The notes beneath the pieces were generated by a model that saw nothing but the letters and a program-made list of their open reading frames with translations, did not search any database and was not told where the DNA came from. A stretch of 64,000 nucleotides of DNA from Endothia cerciana (Eukaryota; Ascomycota; Sordariomycetes; Diaporthales; Cryphonectriaceae). The DNA is taken from contig JALRMH010000001.1 in assembly GCA_026119935.1 (NCBI GenBank), forward strand, positions 310,001-374,000. The letters are read 5' to 3'. Positions 44,501-56,602 of the stretch are shown piece after piece. Position numbers and translations under genes: made by a program. Within the stretch, counting starts at the first letter, position 1; each line of letters starts with the position of its first letter.

Positions 44501-46038
44501 ACTGTGCCTGTGACATGACCTTCAGCCCGTATGTTGAAGCCCGCAACCTGCAGAATGCACTCCACCCTGGCAAGTGTCCCATCGACCATCCACTTCCCGT
44601 GGGCTCGGAGGCGGGTAGGAAGAAGAAGAAGAGAGAAGAGAGAGGAGGGGCGCGCGCTGACTCACCAGGAAGGCCAGGCAAGGTATATTCCTTCGGGTCG
44701 GATCCCAATCTGACTTCTGCCCTGCGTGTGCCAGCTACGCTTGTTTGTCATGTGCCCGCCGGGGTCGTGTCTCCTTCGGTCAACAGCTGGCCTGTGCCGA
44801 GAGACCGGTACTTGTGCGTACCAAGGTACATTCGTGATATGGCTGTAGATCTGCGACAGGGTGTTTTTGTTCCAGAAACAAAAGAATGCGGAAGAGACCC
44901 ACACTTCAGTCACGAACAGCATCAGCCCACCGGGGGTTGTCGTTGAGACGTCGGAACGTGTTCCCCTCCTGGACCCATGCACATCGATCTTAACTCCTGG
45001 CCTGAAGAGCTGACGGGGGCAAGATCTCGCGTGGCGACCTTGATCGATTCGTGGACTGCGCTCTGGCCGGTAACGCCCCGGGGTCCTGCTCTTGAACAAC
45101 TGCCCGATGCGGCGGTGAGCGCGCCGAGGCCGACATCGCGTCTTGCGCGGGGAGAGCAGGTCAGAAGTGTTGGTGGATGGGGAGCATGAACAATGCCCAG
45201 AGTAAGCAGAAGGCCTCTCCCGTTCGGGATACGGAGTGTAGCTTACAGCCGACAAAGGTCGGGACTACAGATTCTGAGACGAGGGCAACCTTGACCCCTG
45301 GGCACAGGTGGGGACAGCGGCATAGCTGTGCCCCAGCATGTGATGCGAGGTGGTGCTTACCTAAGTGCCTAAGTTCTCACCAGAGGATTCCGCTTCTAGG
45401 GTGCAACAGGCCCTAGGCCCTGTCGCTGGCGGGCCTTGCCAGGCGCTGCTGGGTGCCAGACTACTGCTGGTCCGATCGACAGCTCCCTGAACCGGCTAAT
45501 AACGTGTAACGTGCATCACACATCGTGCATCTCGACTCGAGGCTTTGGCTGAAGCCAGAGCTCGACTCCCCTCATCCCGCAGCCCAACCTCGGAATGGCC
45601 TTGGCAACCTGCGCCGGTCTGATCTCTCAACCACCAGGTCTGATCTAAGCTGTTGGTCACGCTGGATTGCGCTCCCGAGCCTGTCCCGTCCTGGTCTGCG
45701 CCCCTGTTGGCTCCGCCGCGCTGCTTCTGACGGTCCCGCCATTAGATTGCTCCATGTCTGCCCTCCTCGTCCCCAGACCGGACCCAGACCAGAGCAGCAC
45801 AGACCTACAGGAGACCATAGCCGGGACCAAAGGGGAGCAGAGGCGGAGAGGAGACCCTGGGACCCGTCGCTGAGGTTTTCCCCCGTCGCAGGACTGCATT
45901 CGCGTCCAGCCACGCACGGCACAACCTCCTCCCCTCGCCTACCACTACTGCCTGGACAGTACACCTCCCGTTGATTACCCTATTTCACACTCTCCCCTGT
46001 CTTCCTTTTTCCCTTTCACTTTGTTTTAATTACCTGCC
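41590..46038. other. Gene-free region, 4.4 kb
   Basis: Largest gap in the window. Short overlapping frames on both strands, including a 230-codon plus frame at 43456-44148, show no domain or convincing composition. A G14 run lies at 43501-43514. The right end, from about 45500, is pyrimidine-rich and probably holds the promoter and 5' UTR of the hydrolase gene; the left end is the LYAR gene promoter. I see no transposon protein. Confidence 0.5.
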
Positions 46039-47544
46039 ATGTCCTCCCCCCCTCCAACCCAGACTCTTCTGGAGTCAACCGTCTCGCTCCTTGGCACTGC
46101 TGCCTCGTGGATGCGACTACCGGCCATAGCCTCGACTGTAAGGCATCCTGCCTCCTCCGTCATGCCCTGATTGATATCTGCTACCTGTCTGCCTCTTTTT
46201 TTGTCTCTTCCCTCCTCCCTCCTTCCTCCTCCCCCCCCTCCGGCCCGAGATTCTATGTCGTCGTCCGGCTCGTCGCCGCTCCTTCTCCTCCTCAGGCCCC
46301 CTACCTCTCCGGATGCGCTGTCCCATTGCGGACGATTTGGGGCGCGACCTGAGGAACTTGGCTAATCTCGCCACATCCAAGGGTGTTGCTGCTGTTCTCA
46401 CGTCCCTCCTCTACTTCAAGCAAAAGTGAGTGCCCTCGGTTGCTTCACTGCAGCGTCCTGGCGGCTTCTGACAGTCGAGTCAGTGTCGCAGCTCGACAGG
46501 ACCCCTTACAGTGACTAACACGGCACCGCCGATGGCAGGGCTCTGATATATCCGTCTCATATGCCTCCGAATGCTCGGACCGACGTCTCAAGCCCTTCTC
46601 AATATGGCATCAAGGATTTCGAAGAACTGTCTATACCTACGAGCGATGGAGAGAAGCTATCAGCGTTCTACATCCGGGGCCCGCGCCAGGGGCGGAACTC
46701 GAACGTCACCGTGTTGATGTTCCACGGAAACGCTGGCAATATCGGACACCGACTACCCATTGCTCGCATGCTCATCAGCCTCACGGGCTGCAACGTCTTC
46801 ATGCTCGAGTACCGAGGTTACGGTCTGTCCACCGGCGAACCCGGCGAATCAGGCATCTGCCATGACGCGCAGACTGCCCTCGACTATCTCCGGGACAGGG
46901 CAGAAACCAGCGACCACAAACTCATCGTGTACGGGCAGAGTCTGGGCGGAGCGGTCAGCATCAAGCTCGTCGCGGAGAATCAGAAAGACGTTGTTGGTCT
47001 GGTGTTGGAGAACACGTTTCTCTCGATGCGGAAGCTTATACCATCCGTCCTCCCGCCCGCCAGATACCTGTCCTTGCTGTGCCACCAGGTCTGGCCCAGC
47101 GACTCAGTTATACCCCAAATCACGAAGGTGCCCATCTTGTTCCTTTCTGGCCTGCAGGATAAGATCGTACCGTGAGTTGCACACCTTGACTCCTCAGCAC
47201 CCTGGAAAGCTTAAAACCATGACACATCCAACCCCTCAGTCGAGGGCCAAAGAGTTCCTCCGGCACCCAGGTTCTTATCATTCTGCATGCGGATCTGGTT
47301 GGGTCCTGCAACTCATGCATGACATGTATGTCTCACAGGATTCACGCTAACCTCTTCTTGGCCCAGTCCGAATCACATGCGCCGCCTGTACGAGTTGTCG
47401 CAAGCACCCAACAAGATCTTCAAGCCGCTCCCCAACGGCGACCACAACTCCAGCGTGCTCGAGGACGGCTACTTCGAGTCTATTGCCGAGTTCATCGCCT
47501 CGGTCACGCAGGAGTACCCCTCCACACCACCCGAGAATATATAG
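46039..47544 (+). CDS. Bem46/ABHD13-type alpha/beta hydrolase, 317 aa
   Basis: Membrane-anchored alpha/beta hydrolase of the Bem46 family (involved in polarity and ascospore germination in Neurospora; enzymatic substrate unknown). Exons: 46039-46137, 46382-46425, 46539-47171, 47367-47544, phases consistent. A hydrophobic N-terminal anchor is formed across the first junction (RLPAIAST then GVAAVLTSLLYFKQKALIYP). The catalytic triad is visible: nucleophile Ser in VYGQSLGGAVS, Asp in FLSGLQDKIVPP and His in LPNGDHNSS. FHGNAGNIGHRLPIAR supplies the oxyanion region and MLEYRGYGLSTGEPGE is the family signature. The first intron acceptor was chosen at 46381 because it gives the expected short anchor; an acceptor near 46252 would add an unusual basic insert, so that exon edge is less sure. 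Confidence 0.92.
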
Positions 47545-48634
47545 GCAGGAGAGCCCGTCCACACCACTAGAAAAGATATAAACTCTCGTATATCCTCTCG
47601 GATGGTGTGGAGGGGTACTCTCGCGTGAGGGGCAGAATGGTCCCGTGGGGGGTGTGCATCGTCCTCGAGGCCATCTGACGAGGTCCTGGAGGTTGGAGGT
47701 GGGATCGTGTGTCTTAGATTACACGAGGGAGGGCCGAGTTTTCGGCCCGCCATTCGGATGGTGCCGCGAAGTGTCCGGGAGCTCTGTGCGCGGGAAGAGG
47801 CGTGCTTTTGATAAAGATACCCCTATGACGAGCTCGATCATTCAGCCACCTAAATAAATTTGTTAAACGTCCTTTGTGCCAGCCCCTTCCCGTATGCTGA
47901 GACCGTCACCCCCGAGACGCTGCGTACGTCGAGGGTGTACTTCGATTCGGAGTCCATCAGCGTGACTGCATACGACACTTTGGCCCCACCAACGGAATAT
48001 TGTAATGGGAATGCGGACGTCATATGGAAGCTTTGTCAATTTCTACCCGCGCATACAGCAATGTTACACTGGCAGCTTTGTGGGTCTACGGCTTTGCAAA
48101 AAGGGGGGGGGGGGGCACTGCTGTCCCCACAGGAGATTCGGACTACTACCTCTGGGAAATGTGGATAGCAAGATGAGGAAGGGATGAAGGAGTTCTGGGG
48201 ACAACTTGACCGGAGGATCAGTGAATGCGGGCCCGTCCTGTCCAAGGCTTAGCGAGTCAGAGCTCGCGTAAGCACCCCGCCCCAGCGGTGCTGAAGCTCA
48301 GTCAACAATCCTTTAGATGGTAGTGAGCAGATGCGCAAGGCTTGCCAAGGCCGTCAAACTGAGCTTTTCCTTCTTCTTGTTCCTTTTGACTTTCCCTTTC
48401 CTCATCGCCATTTCTCGTAGCTGGCCCCAGTGCGCGTGGATGAGGCGTTGATGGCCTTCCTTCGCGTCTTGAGCCAGAAAAACCCGGCAGCCACCCTGAC
48501 CACGTCCGTACAAGTAGCCAACCGTCTTCCCATTCGTAAACTTCGTCGGTTGAGTATAGAAATCGAGAGCAAAAAGTCCTCACTGCCTGTCATTCCCACC
48601 CTCACCGGCCTTCGCTGGGCCGAGCTCCGAGTCC
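47545..48634. other. Intergenic, 1.1 kb, convergent 3' flanks
   Basis: Between the hydrolase (+) and fap1 (-). A G13 run lies at 48103-48115. No gene supported. Confidence 0.5.
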
Positions 48635-48706
48635 TCACCCACCGAGCTCTGCGCAGGCCCCCGCTTCATCCTTCACATCCTCCTCCTTGCTCTCCTCCTG
48701 CTGCTG
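48635..48706 (-). other. In-frame extension beyond the fap1 TAG
   Basis: After the TAG (48707-48709) the fap1 frame continues for 23 codons, beginning QQQEESKEEDVKDEA, to TGA at 48635-48637. Composition resembles a normal disordered tail following the PQPQPQP run, and one base change (CAG to TAG) would explain the stop. Too short to judge statistically. Confidence 0.3.
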
Positions 48707-51700
48707 CTAGGGCTGGGGCTGGGGCTGGGGCTTCTTCATCCCCAGCTTCCTCAGCGCCACGAAACCTGTCTGCTTCGGCTCGACGACCGACGCAGGAGCC
48801 CCCTGCCTGGGGCGGGCTGCCCCCCGGCTCGCGACCGTACTCCAACCGCCAGCCGATCCATTGCCGCCGTCACTACCCTGGCGGCGCACGATGTTCGATG
48901 TCGTATCCGCCACACACAGGATGATATTAGCTGCGATGCCGTGGGTGCCGATCGCCTTTGCCAGTTTGGGCCTGAGAGCGGTGAGCAGGGACTCGAGCTG
49001 GGGAGGGTTGAGCGTGCCCGAGGCGATTGTTGCCACGGTTGTCTTGGTGGTGGCCTTGACGAGGACCTCTTCGGAGGGCAAGAAGCTTGTCGTGAAGGTG
49101 AGGCCTGGATTCGAGGAAGTTACGCTCGAAAGGTCAGCCTTGAGCGCCAGGTCGACCTCCTCCATCGTGAGACCGAATCTTGGTTTAGTGAGCAATAAAG
49201 CATTATATGGCTGTTGGGAGGGCTTGCTCGCCGCCGTTGCCGGGGCCGCAGCTCGAGATGGAGCGGCGGCCTTCAAGAGGCGCAGGCACTGCACCAGAGT
49301 CTTCCGTGGCGCCGAAATGAACCGCGGTCCCTTGAAAATGCTGACGTGTCTATGTGGCTCTGGATCCTGGCTCTCGCTGTCAAGGCCGTAGTCCTCTGCA
49401 AGCACATGAAGGAATTGTCGCTGATGAGGCTTCATAGGCTTGAAGCGCATATTCTTGGCACTCGACTCGGCGAAGACGCGGAACTCGCGCTCCTGCTGCT
49501 GGGCCCACTCGGTATTATCACGGAAGAATCTGAGCGTGGTATCCTGGTAGGGGATGTGGTCGTCCGCATGGTCCGGGTCGACGTTTAGAGCTTCGGCGAG
49601 CTGGCGATTGCGCTTCTGTCGTAGACATTCGTCGTCGCACTTGAGGGCCTCCCGTTGTGGGCCTCGGGGGTCGAGGTGTGTAGACAGGCACTTAACCTTC
49701 TGCTTGCGTCGCTGGCAGTCACATGTGATGAACGTCTCTGATTGACATGGCTTCTCCTCCTTGCAGGAGAATGGCGCATGGCATTGATCGAGATCCTCAT
49801 GGCCACATGATTCGCGCGGCTTGCCACAAGGCTGTGTGCAATGGGATCCTGGTACACCTACATCTTCGCAGTCACCTCTATGACAGAGAAGCTTGCAATG
49901 ATGAGTACTTTGTCATGTCAGTCAGATTGATTGTTTCCGTAGCCCTCGAGTCGTTGAACTTACCCGCACTTGAGACGCTTTCCACAGGGCCGGCCACAGC
50001 GGGCCTCTGCGAACCAGCATGGCTGATTTCGTAGGACCTCCTTGCCACAGATGCAGGTTTTCTCGACCAAAAATGGGCACTTGGGGCATTCTACATCGTC
50101 AGGATGGCATTGGTGTTCCACCTGAGGGTGTCCACAGTCTCGTGCACGCGTGCAAGGAAATCTGCATTGTGGCAGTTGAGTACCACACTAAGGGCAAAGT
50201 TAGTACGTGTGTCGACATAAGTGAAGAAATCGTGTTCTCAAGAAAGATGTACGTACCGGTTGGGGAGGGTAAAGCGTGGTACGTCCGCAGGCACAGCTGA
50301 TTTCCTCGAAAATAGCCTCCAAGCAGGTTGGGCATGGGCCCTTGTGGCACAGCTGCTGGCAAAAGTGCTTACCGCACTTTAGCAGTCGGTTGCAGGTCCG
50401 TGTGCAGATATGTTCGTCTTCCACATCTTCTTGCGCTGGACCAGCGGCCCGACGTCTGTTTGCTTGACGCTTAGCTGCCCTCTTCTCCCCAGGACAACAA
50501 CGAGCATCGCACGAGTGTCGTCCACAATTGAGAACCGCGCGACACACCCGAGGGCACTCAGGCTTCACAACCTCCTCCGGAGGCACGCCGTGGCAGATTG
50601 TCGACACAGTGGTTCTGCTGCAGCGGCATTTGATTTCCGTCTTCTGCCAGCAAGGCTTACAAACTCCCGTATGGCAGACGTCTGGACACTGATGTCCGCA
50701 GGGAAGAGTCTTGCCACATCTCTTTGAGCAGTGCTCAATTTTGTCAGAGCAGGATTGTCGAGGCTCTGGCATGATCTCCTCCAAAGGTGTTTTGCCGCAA
50801 GGGCAGTGGGTAACAACGTCCGGCGAATTTGGACAGTGTGACACTTCCTCATCCTGTGGATGGCATTCTTTCTGGCATTGGTGGATACCGCAGTCGAACT
50901 TTCTTGTGCAAGGCGCCTGACAAATGAAGGAACCTTCAAACCAGCCGGGGCCCTCCAAAGCTTGCACTTGGCCGTAATTGAAGGACTCGAGCAGGTCATC
51001 TCGCTTCTCGCAAGGTATCTCCTTGGTCTCCTTACCACAGTAGCATGTCGAAGTGACCATCACCTCGCACGCGCCGCAGACTCCTGGATGACATTTCTGA
51101 GGGCAAAAATGTTCTCCGCACGACAGCATATCTGCACAGATCTCGTTGCAGCTGAAGCCTCTGGTATAATCCGTATCGATACACCTCTTCTGAGACGTGT
51201 TCTTTCCGCAGTAACAAGGCTGTACGGAACCCATCAGAGTGCAAGGAGGACATGGACCTGAGTGGCACATCAAACCGCAAGGATGCGGACAGGTGCCTCG
51301 AGGTTTTGAGCATGTCTGTCCGCAAGAATGTGGTGGTAGTCCCGGAGTCGACCGCGGGTTGATCTCTTTACCACACCAGCAGTGATAGGAGCCTGGATCT
51401 TCCGTCAATTTCGAGTTGCACCCAGGACATCGCCAGGTAGGCTCGGCACCCTGTGGCTGCTTGTCATTTTCCATCTGGCTCTTGAACCACTTCTTGGTGC
51501 AGTGGTAGTGGGTAACAGTCCAACACAAAGTGCATGTCCATATCCTTGAAGTGCGCACGACCTCGCTGGAGCAGATCACACACTCATACTGGCCGTTATC
51601 GATATCCTCATGGATCCGCGTCGTCAGATCTGGAGCCTCGGACTTGGAAGCTCTTCTTGTTCTCGGCTGTGGCGTCTCCGGAAGCTTAGGTGGTGGCCGT

Positions 51701-52143
51701 GCCCTCTGCTGATGGGCTTGGCCAGGCACGAACTCAGGGGCATCACCACTCAGCCCTGGCACCTCTTGAGATGCATCCCCAGCCGCTGAGGTGAGCTGCC
51801 CCCCAAAATTTCTTCGAGGCGCGATTTGCGTTTCTTGCCCTGCGTGTCCTCCTCTGCCTCGCCCTCGGCCGCCTCTCCTGCCCCTTCCTCCCCTGGGGCC
51901 TGGCCCCATCGGCTCCGCAGGGGCCGCAGCTCTTTGTTCTGCTGACAAGCTCGCCTCCTGTTCTGCCGTCCTGCTAGCGGGAGCAACGTGACCTCCCCGG
52001 TCAAGACCCGAGCCTCTGCTGTGAGAGCCTCGACCTCTTCCACGGCCGGACCTGGCTCGTCTAGAGGCGGAGCTAGCGCCCCGGTGCTGTCGGGGTGTTT
52101 GTGATGGTGCCGAGTTGGCAGATGGTGTCTCAACGTCAGCCAT
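48707..52143 (-). CDS. fap1: NFX1-type zinc-finger protein Fap1, 1103 aa
   Basis: Homolog of human NFX1 and yeast Fap1 (an FKBP12-binding protein; transcription or ubiquitin-ligase related). Exons: 52143-50257, 50187-49964, 49907-48707, phases consistent. The first 180 residues are Gly/Arg-rich and disordered. A RING/PHD-like domain follows from about residue 188 (YECVICSSEVVRTSRIWTC, WRCPGCNSKL). About a dozen NFX1 repeats of the form CG-x-H-x-C-x(3)-CH-x-G-x-C span residues 260-780, for example CGEHFCPQKCHPGVCGAC and CGKHFCQQLCHKGPC. The exon 2-3 junction rebuilds another, KCGTHHCKLLCHRGDC. An R3H domain near residues 835-905 (MKPHQRQFLHVLAEDYGLDS) is followed by a low-complexity tail ending PQPQPQP and TAG. 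A six-base tandem repeat encodes that Pro-Gln run. Confidence 0.93.
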
Positions 52144-53383
52144 GATGTGAGTAGTGCTTGTGGATAGGTGACGTTCCAGATCCAGTGCGTGGCAAGCCAG
52201 AGTGGCAAGCCTGTTGTTGGTGCGCTATTTGAAATACAGCGACTTCTGAATAGTCAAAAACAGATTTGGGGTTGGTGGAGCTGGCGAGGTCGGACTGTGG
52301 TGTCGGGATGTACGTGAATCCAGAGAACGGCGCAACTAGTGTGAGGCGCTTGGAGTTGTGAACCAGATGAAAGTTTGCCTGACGGCAAAAAGAACGAGGG
52401 CGCCGAAAATCCGTATGGCAGGATGGAAAGAAACAGGACCGCTTCGGTGACGATGTACTGGTCTCTTTATCAGTGGCAGAAAGTCAGAGACATCAGGTGA
52501 GGTGAGGCGGAGAAAAGACTGCTCCCAAACCTGAAGGTCTACTTGAGCAAGGCGAAGCCAGTCTAGCGAGTGAGTCACTATGATTTTGGATGGTGTCTGT
52601 GGAGTGAGGTATCTCTCAAGTCTAACAGTCGTACGTAGCGCCCCGGGAGCACTGCAGTCTTACGCCCCACCAAGCCCACCTGGGCATGCTGGGCAGTCCC
52701 AAGTGGTTGGCTTAGCTGCTGACCAACGCCGCCTTAGCGCCGTTTTTGCCACTGGACCCTGGAATAGGTGAGCGGGAGCCCATCGCCAACGTCAAATGTG
52801 TTTTGAGCCGCAGAAGGGACCGACAATGTCAAACCATTCCCCAATTGCGTTCAACACGGGCTACAATTTTTACTTGATGGCACACGTACGGTAGACTACC
52901 ATCTGCTCGAGTTGCTATCGTGAAAAATGCCTGGCCCCCTTCGCAGCGTTCCTTGTGCTCTACGACCCGTCCAAGCCGGTGGGACATCGCGTCACCGCCA
53001 TGACCAACGTGAGAGGGTCGCGCGGCTGTACTCCTCGAGGGTCACCAAGCTATGAACAGGCATGTGATGATCTCGGGCTCCGACCCGGAGGATCAATCCG
53101 GCGCTGTGCCGCCTCAAGGTGTTCTCTCTGCCTGACCCGTCGCCAGGGAAAGGAGAGACATCGCAATAGAACAACTTTGGGAGGAACCCAACACCGTCCA
53201 ATCTCCATATCACAAAAGAAATGCAAGAGGGTCGATGCGCAAGAGCTGGTTCCACTCAAACCAGTCAGTATACTTACTTCAAGATCGCCATTATCGTCTG
53301 GACAAGACTTGTCTGCAATGAAGGAGCCTGGAACACATTGACATTCTCCCTCCTCAACGTCGGCAAAAGAAATGCCAAAGAAT
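52144..53383. other. Intergenic, 1.2 kb, fap1 promoter side
   Basis: Contains the fap1 upstream region. Frames at 52955-53341 and elsewhere show no support. Confidence 0.45.
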
Positions 53384-53481
53384 GCGCAAACCCGGAATCG
53401 AACCGGGGGCCCATCGAGTTTATCTGATGATGGCTATCATGGAGATGGCAACGATGGATTTTACCACTAAACAATTTGCGC
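53384..53481 (-). tRNA. tRNA-Gly (anticodon GCC) with intron
   Basis: The minus strand has GCGCAAA at its 5' end pairing with TTTGCGC at its 3' end (acceptor stem). A D-arm contains TAGTGGTAAAA (A box). The anticodon stem CATCG/CGATG encloses loop TTGCCAT with anticodon GCC. The T arm is CCCCGGTTCGATTCCGGG (B box). A 28-nt insertion directly after position 37 separates the loop from the 3' half of the anticodon stem, the canonical tRNA intron position. Without it the length is 70 nt, right for tRNA-Gly. The terminal CCA is not encoded, as in eukaryotes. Confidence 0.93.
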
Positions 53482-54661
53482 TCTTGGACTTTGTTGAATT
53501 TGTGGCCCCATCCTGATGTTCATGAATGGGTGAGCCGGCGAGTTGGTGGGGCGGTGAGCGGGTATGGTCGTCTTGCTGCCCGGAGCGGCCGACGTTCATC
53601 ATCGCGAACAAGGACCGGGCCTGCGAAGCGGCGGGCATCCCATCTTTGCTCGGGTCGGCGGCAAAGGACAGGACGGGGCAGTTTCAGTGATCCTGCTGGG
53701 GGAGGGTCTGTGTTCAGACGTAGGTCAATGGCACGGTGAATCGGGTGTTGATGTCGAGAATGAGCTGCCGAACCCACATATGTATCCGCTGTGATCGCGT
53801 AAGTTCTTGGTGCCAGGTGGAGAGACATCTGCCGTTGGTGTGTACGTGAGGATGAATCGACGCCGGGTGGTTGGCGGAGATTTCCTGATCTCAGTGTCCC
53901 GCGTATGAAGAGGAAGGTCAGGCTTGGACAGCGGCCTTGTGCGGCGTTCCAATCTATATATACAGTAACATATTCTCTACTGCTTTTAATGACTTCCCCA
54001 TGTGAACCACAAAGGCTATACTTATTCCGTACTCAGTGCTGGTGAGAACAAATGCCGTGCAGAATTCCTCGCTGCTGAATCCTGTTCATGGCTTCTCCAG
54101 CCAAACAATACCTCCGACTCTATAGACCGTCCCGCCACCTACCTACGCTCGGCAATAGACTGATTAGGTACAACAGAAGATTCAAGACCTAGCCATAAAG
54201 TGGCTCTCACACTTTGACTGGCCCAGCTAGGATCGCAAGTGATGTTAACAACCGCGGCTCGCGATGTGGCATCGGAGATACGTTCTAATGGATGGTTATT
54301 GTGCGCAATTCTAGATTGATCTCCCACAAGGTGGCTTCTGTGTGCCAGACTTTAACTAGCTTCCGATTACTTGGATTGAAATGAAGAAGGTCTGCTTGGT
54401 TCCTAGCGGTGCTATACTGGTCGTACCGGTCGTAGGCATTCCGCCGCTGGAGCTTGGGCTATGGTCTTAATACCGAGCGGCGAGAGCCCGAATATCTGGG
54501 CGTGACCTAGAGTGAATTTAGATATATATATATATATCCAAGGTGCTACTCGAGACTTCAAATACCGAATAGAAATTGTGCTAGGTAAATGCACTGCCAA
54601 ACAGTTGACTAGCAATCTTTCTCAAATCCACATCGTTCAGTAGATATTCAGGCTCACAAGA
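53482..54661. other. Intergenic, 1.2 kb
   Basis: No supported gene. A TATATATATATATATA run lies near 54520-54537, upstream of the SDR pseudogene, possibly its old promoter. Confidence 0.45.
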
Positions 54662-55669
54662 ATGGGGTTCCTTCGCTCGCAACTCTGTATCACCCGGCCT
54701 ATCCCACCCAGTCTTCGACGGCCAAACGGCGATCGTCACCGGCTCCAACACCGACCTTGGGAAGGAAGCCGCAGCGACATCTGGCCCGCCTCGGCGCCGG
54801 CAAGGTGATCCTGGCAGTCCGCAACACAAAAGCCGGCGAGGAAGCCAAGGCAGACATCGAGAGCAGCACAAGCTGCGCCTCCAGTACTATTGAGGTCTGG
54901 CACCTGGATTTATCCAGCTATGCCAGCGTGAAGGCCTTTGCTCAGCGGGCGAGTGAGGACCTCGCGCGGGTTCGAAGGCCATGAAAAGCAACATCACCGT
55001 GAACGTCATAAGCATGTTCATGCTTGCTCTCTTGATGCTGCCCAAGCTGAAGGAGACGGCGCATACTTTCAAAAAGGAGACGATACTCAGGATTGTGACA
55101 AGCGAGGTCCACGCCTGGTGCAGGTTCCCAGAGGCCAAGGAGAATTCAGTCTTTGAGGCGCTTGACAAGAGTGAGGATATTTCTAAGCGCTACCAGGTCT
55201 CGTAGGTAGCCTCTTCCTCCTCAAGCGGTGCTCTCTTTCGCTTCCTCTAGAAATGACTAGAATAAAGCATCCCAGGCTCCGCGGTAGGGTTCTAACGCTG
55301 CGTAGGAAACTGGTTGAGATATTGACCGTTAAGCAGATCGCACCGCGCCTGGAAGGTAGTGGGGTTGTGCTTAATATGGTAAACCCGGGACTTTGCCACT
55401 CTGAGCTGTCGAGGGAGGCTGGGAAGGGGGTTGCTGTGATGATGTCCCTCCTCGCGAGGAAGACTGAAGTAGGGAGCCGAATTCTGGTGAAAGGTGTAGG
55501 ATCAGGCGGGGAGTCGCATGGAATATACATATCGGATGGTGTCGTAAGCGAGGGAGACTTCTCATCGTTTGTGCGCAGTTCGGACGGCCAGAAGGTGGGC
55601 CAGAAGGTATGGAAGAGATTGGGTGAGATGCTGGACGAGATTCAGCCTGGGGTCACCGATAACCTATAA
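54662..55669 (+). pseudogene. Decayed short-chain dehydrogenase/reductase (SDR)
   Basis: Remnant of a classical NAD(P)-dependent SDR of the WW-oxidoreductase/retinol dehydrogenase-like group common in fungi. The pieces lie in order but in different frames. From 54662 comes MGFLRSQLCITRPIPPS. Then, shifted, FDGQTAIVTGSNTDLGKEAA holds the cofactor motif (TGxxxGxG with the last Gly changed). Shifted again, HLARLGAGKVILAVRNTKAG runs to LARVRRP and a stop. After a missing stretch that should hold the NNAG motif, the frame resumes at MKSNITVNVISMFMLALLML. It continues to YQVS, where an intron (55202-55305) with a CTAAC branch site still splices in phase to KLVEILTVKQIAPRL and the end GVTDNL. The active-site YxxxK is retained. 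At least two frameshifts and one internal deletion make it non-functional. Confidence 0.85.
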
Positions 55670-56602
55670 GAGAGAGCTTCTGAGGTCTGAGCATATTTCT
55701 GTTGGACGCGAGCATCAGTCAAGTCTCAAGTCGAAATCGAATTCTCTTTCACAACGCGACCTATAGATGTCCACGCAGGCCGAATGCCCAGGTGGGATGA
55801 GTGATGCGCCCGGGGCCGAAACAGGTCTTGTGGAATAGCGGACGCCGTCAGTTTTGCCTGGGTTCGATGGACAGGCCAGCCTGGACATCTCGGTATTCAC
55901 CTGACATCTCTGTAGAGTCCCAATCGAGTCCTGGCACCATCTTCGACATGGTCGCAAAATCAACATCAAAGTCTTTTGCTGCTAAATCTCACAGGATCCT
56001 AACGAATCTCTGAGCTCATTCAAGCCCTGCTTGGCTGAGTACAGCCCCGTACATTCCGCATGAGAAAGGGAAAGAGAAAAGAAGGCTGTGGAATCGTCAG
56101 CGTCGCGGTGTCGAATGAACGTCGTCGACGACGACGGCCGCTGCGGATCCCATCCCTGCAGCAGAGACGCGCCAAGGGTTCGCTGCAGAGAACTTGAGGG
56201 GTGCAGTGGCAGTTTTGTGGCAGGGATATGCTGTGCCAGCAACGGCGGATCGAGGTACCTGGTACTCTTTGACTTTTTCAGCCTCGACTGTCAAAGCCTT
56301 CCTTCTCTACGACGACACGCATTTTCAACCAGCCCAACTCATACCATTCAAGTCTTCCGTCCATCGATACGCAGGCGCAGACACACTTTGACCTTCTTAT
56401 TGCCGCCCTTGACACCCACGGTGCAAGAACCAAAAAGATACAAGGCATTCGGCTGTCGTGGCGTGGTGCCATGCCTTTGGAGCTGCTCAGATATTACTCA
56501 GGCTCCTCGCCATCTTCTGCGCCCTCACAGTCATTCTGAGGCTCGGCCTGGCCGTGGCTCTTCGGCCGGCACAAACACCACCTTCATGGTGATCTTCACA
56601 AG
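55670..56602. other. Intergenic, 0.9 kb, qri7 promoter side
   Basis: No supported gene; frames at 56088-56627 and on the minus strand lack domains. Confidence 0.45.

Noticed and set aside
46138..46381. Upstream acceptor near 46252 for the first intron of the Bem46-type gene
   Set aside because: It would insert over 40 residues including CRRPARRRS in the middle of the membrane anchor; the acceptor at 46381 gives the normal family anchor.
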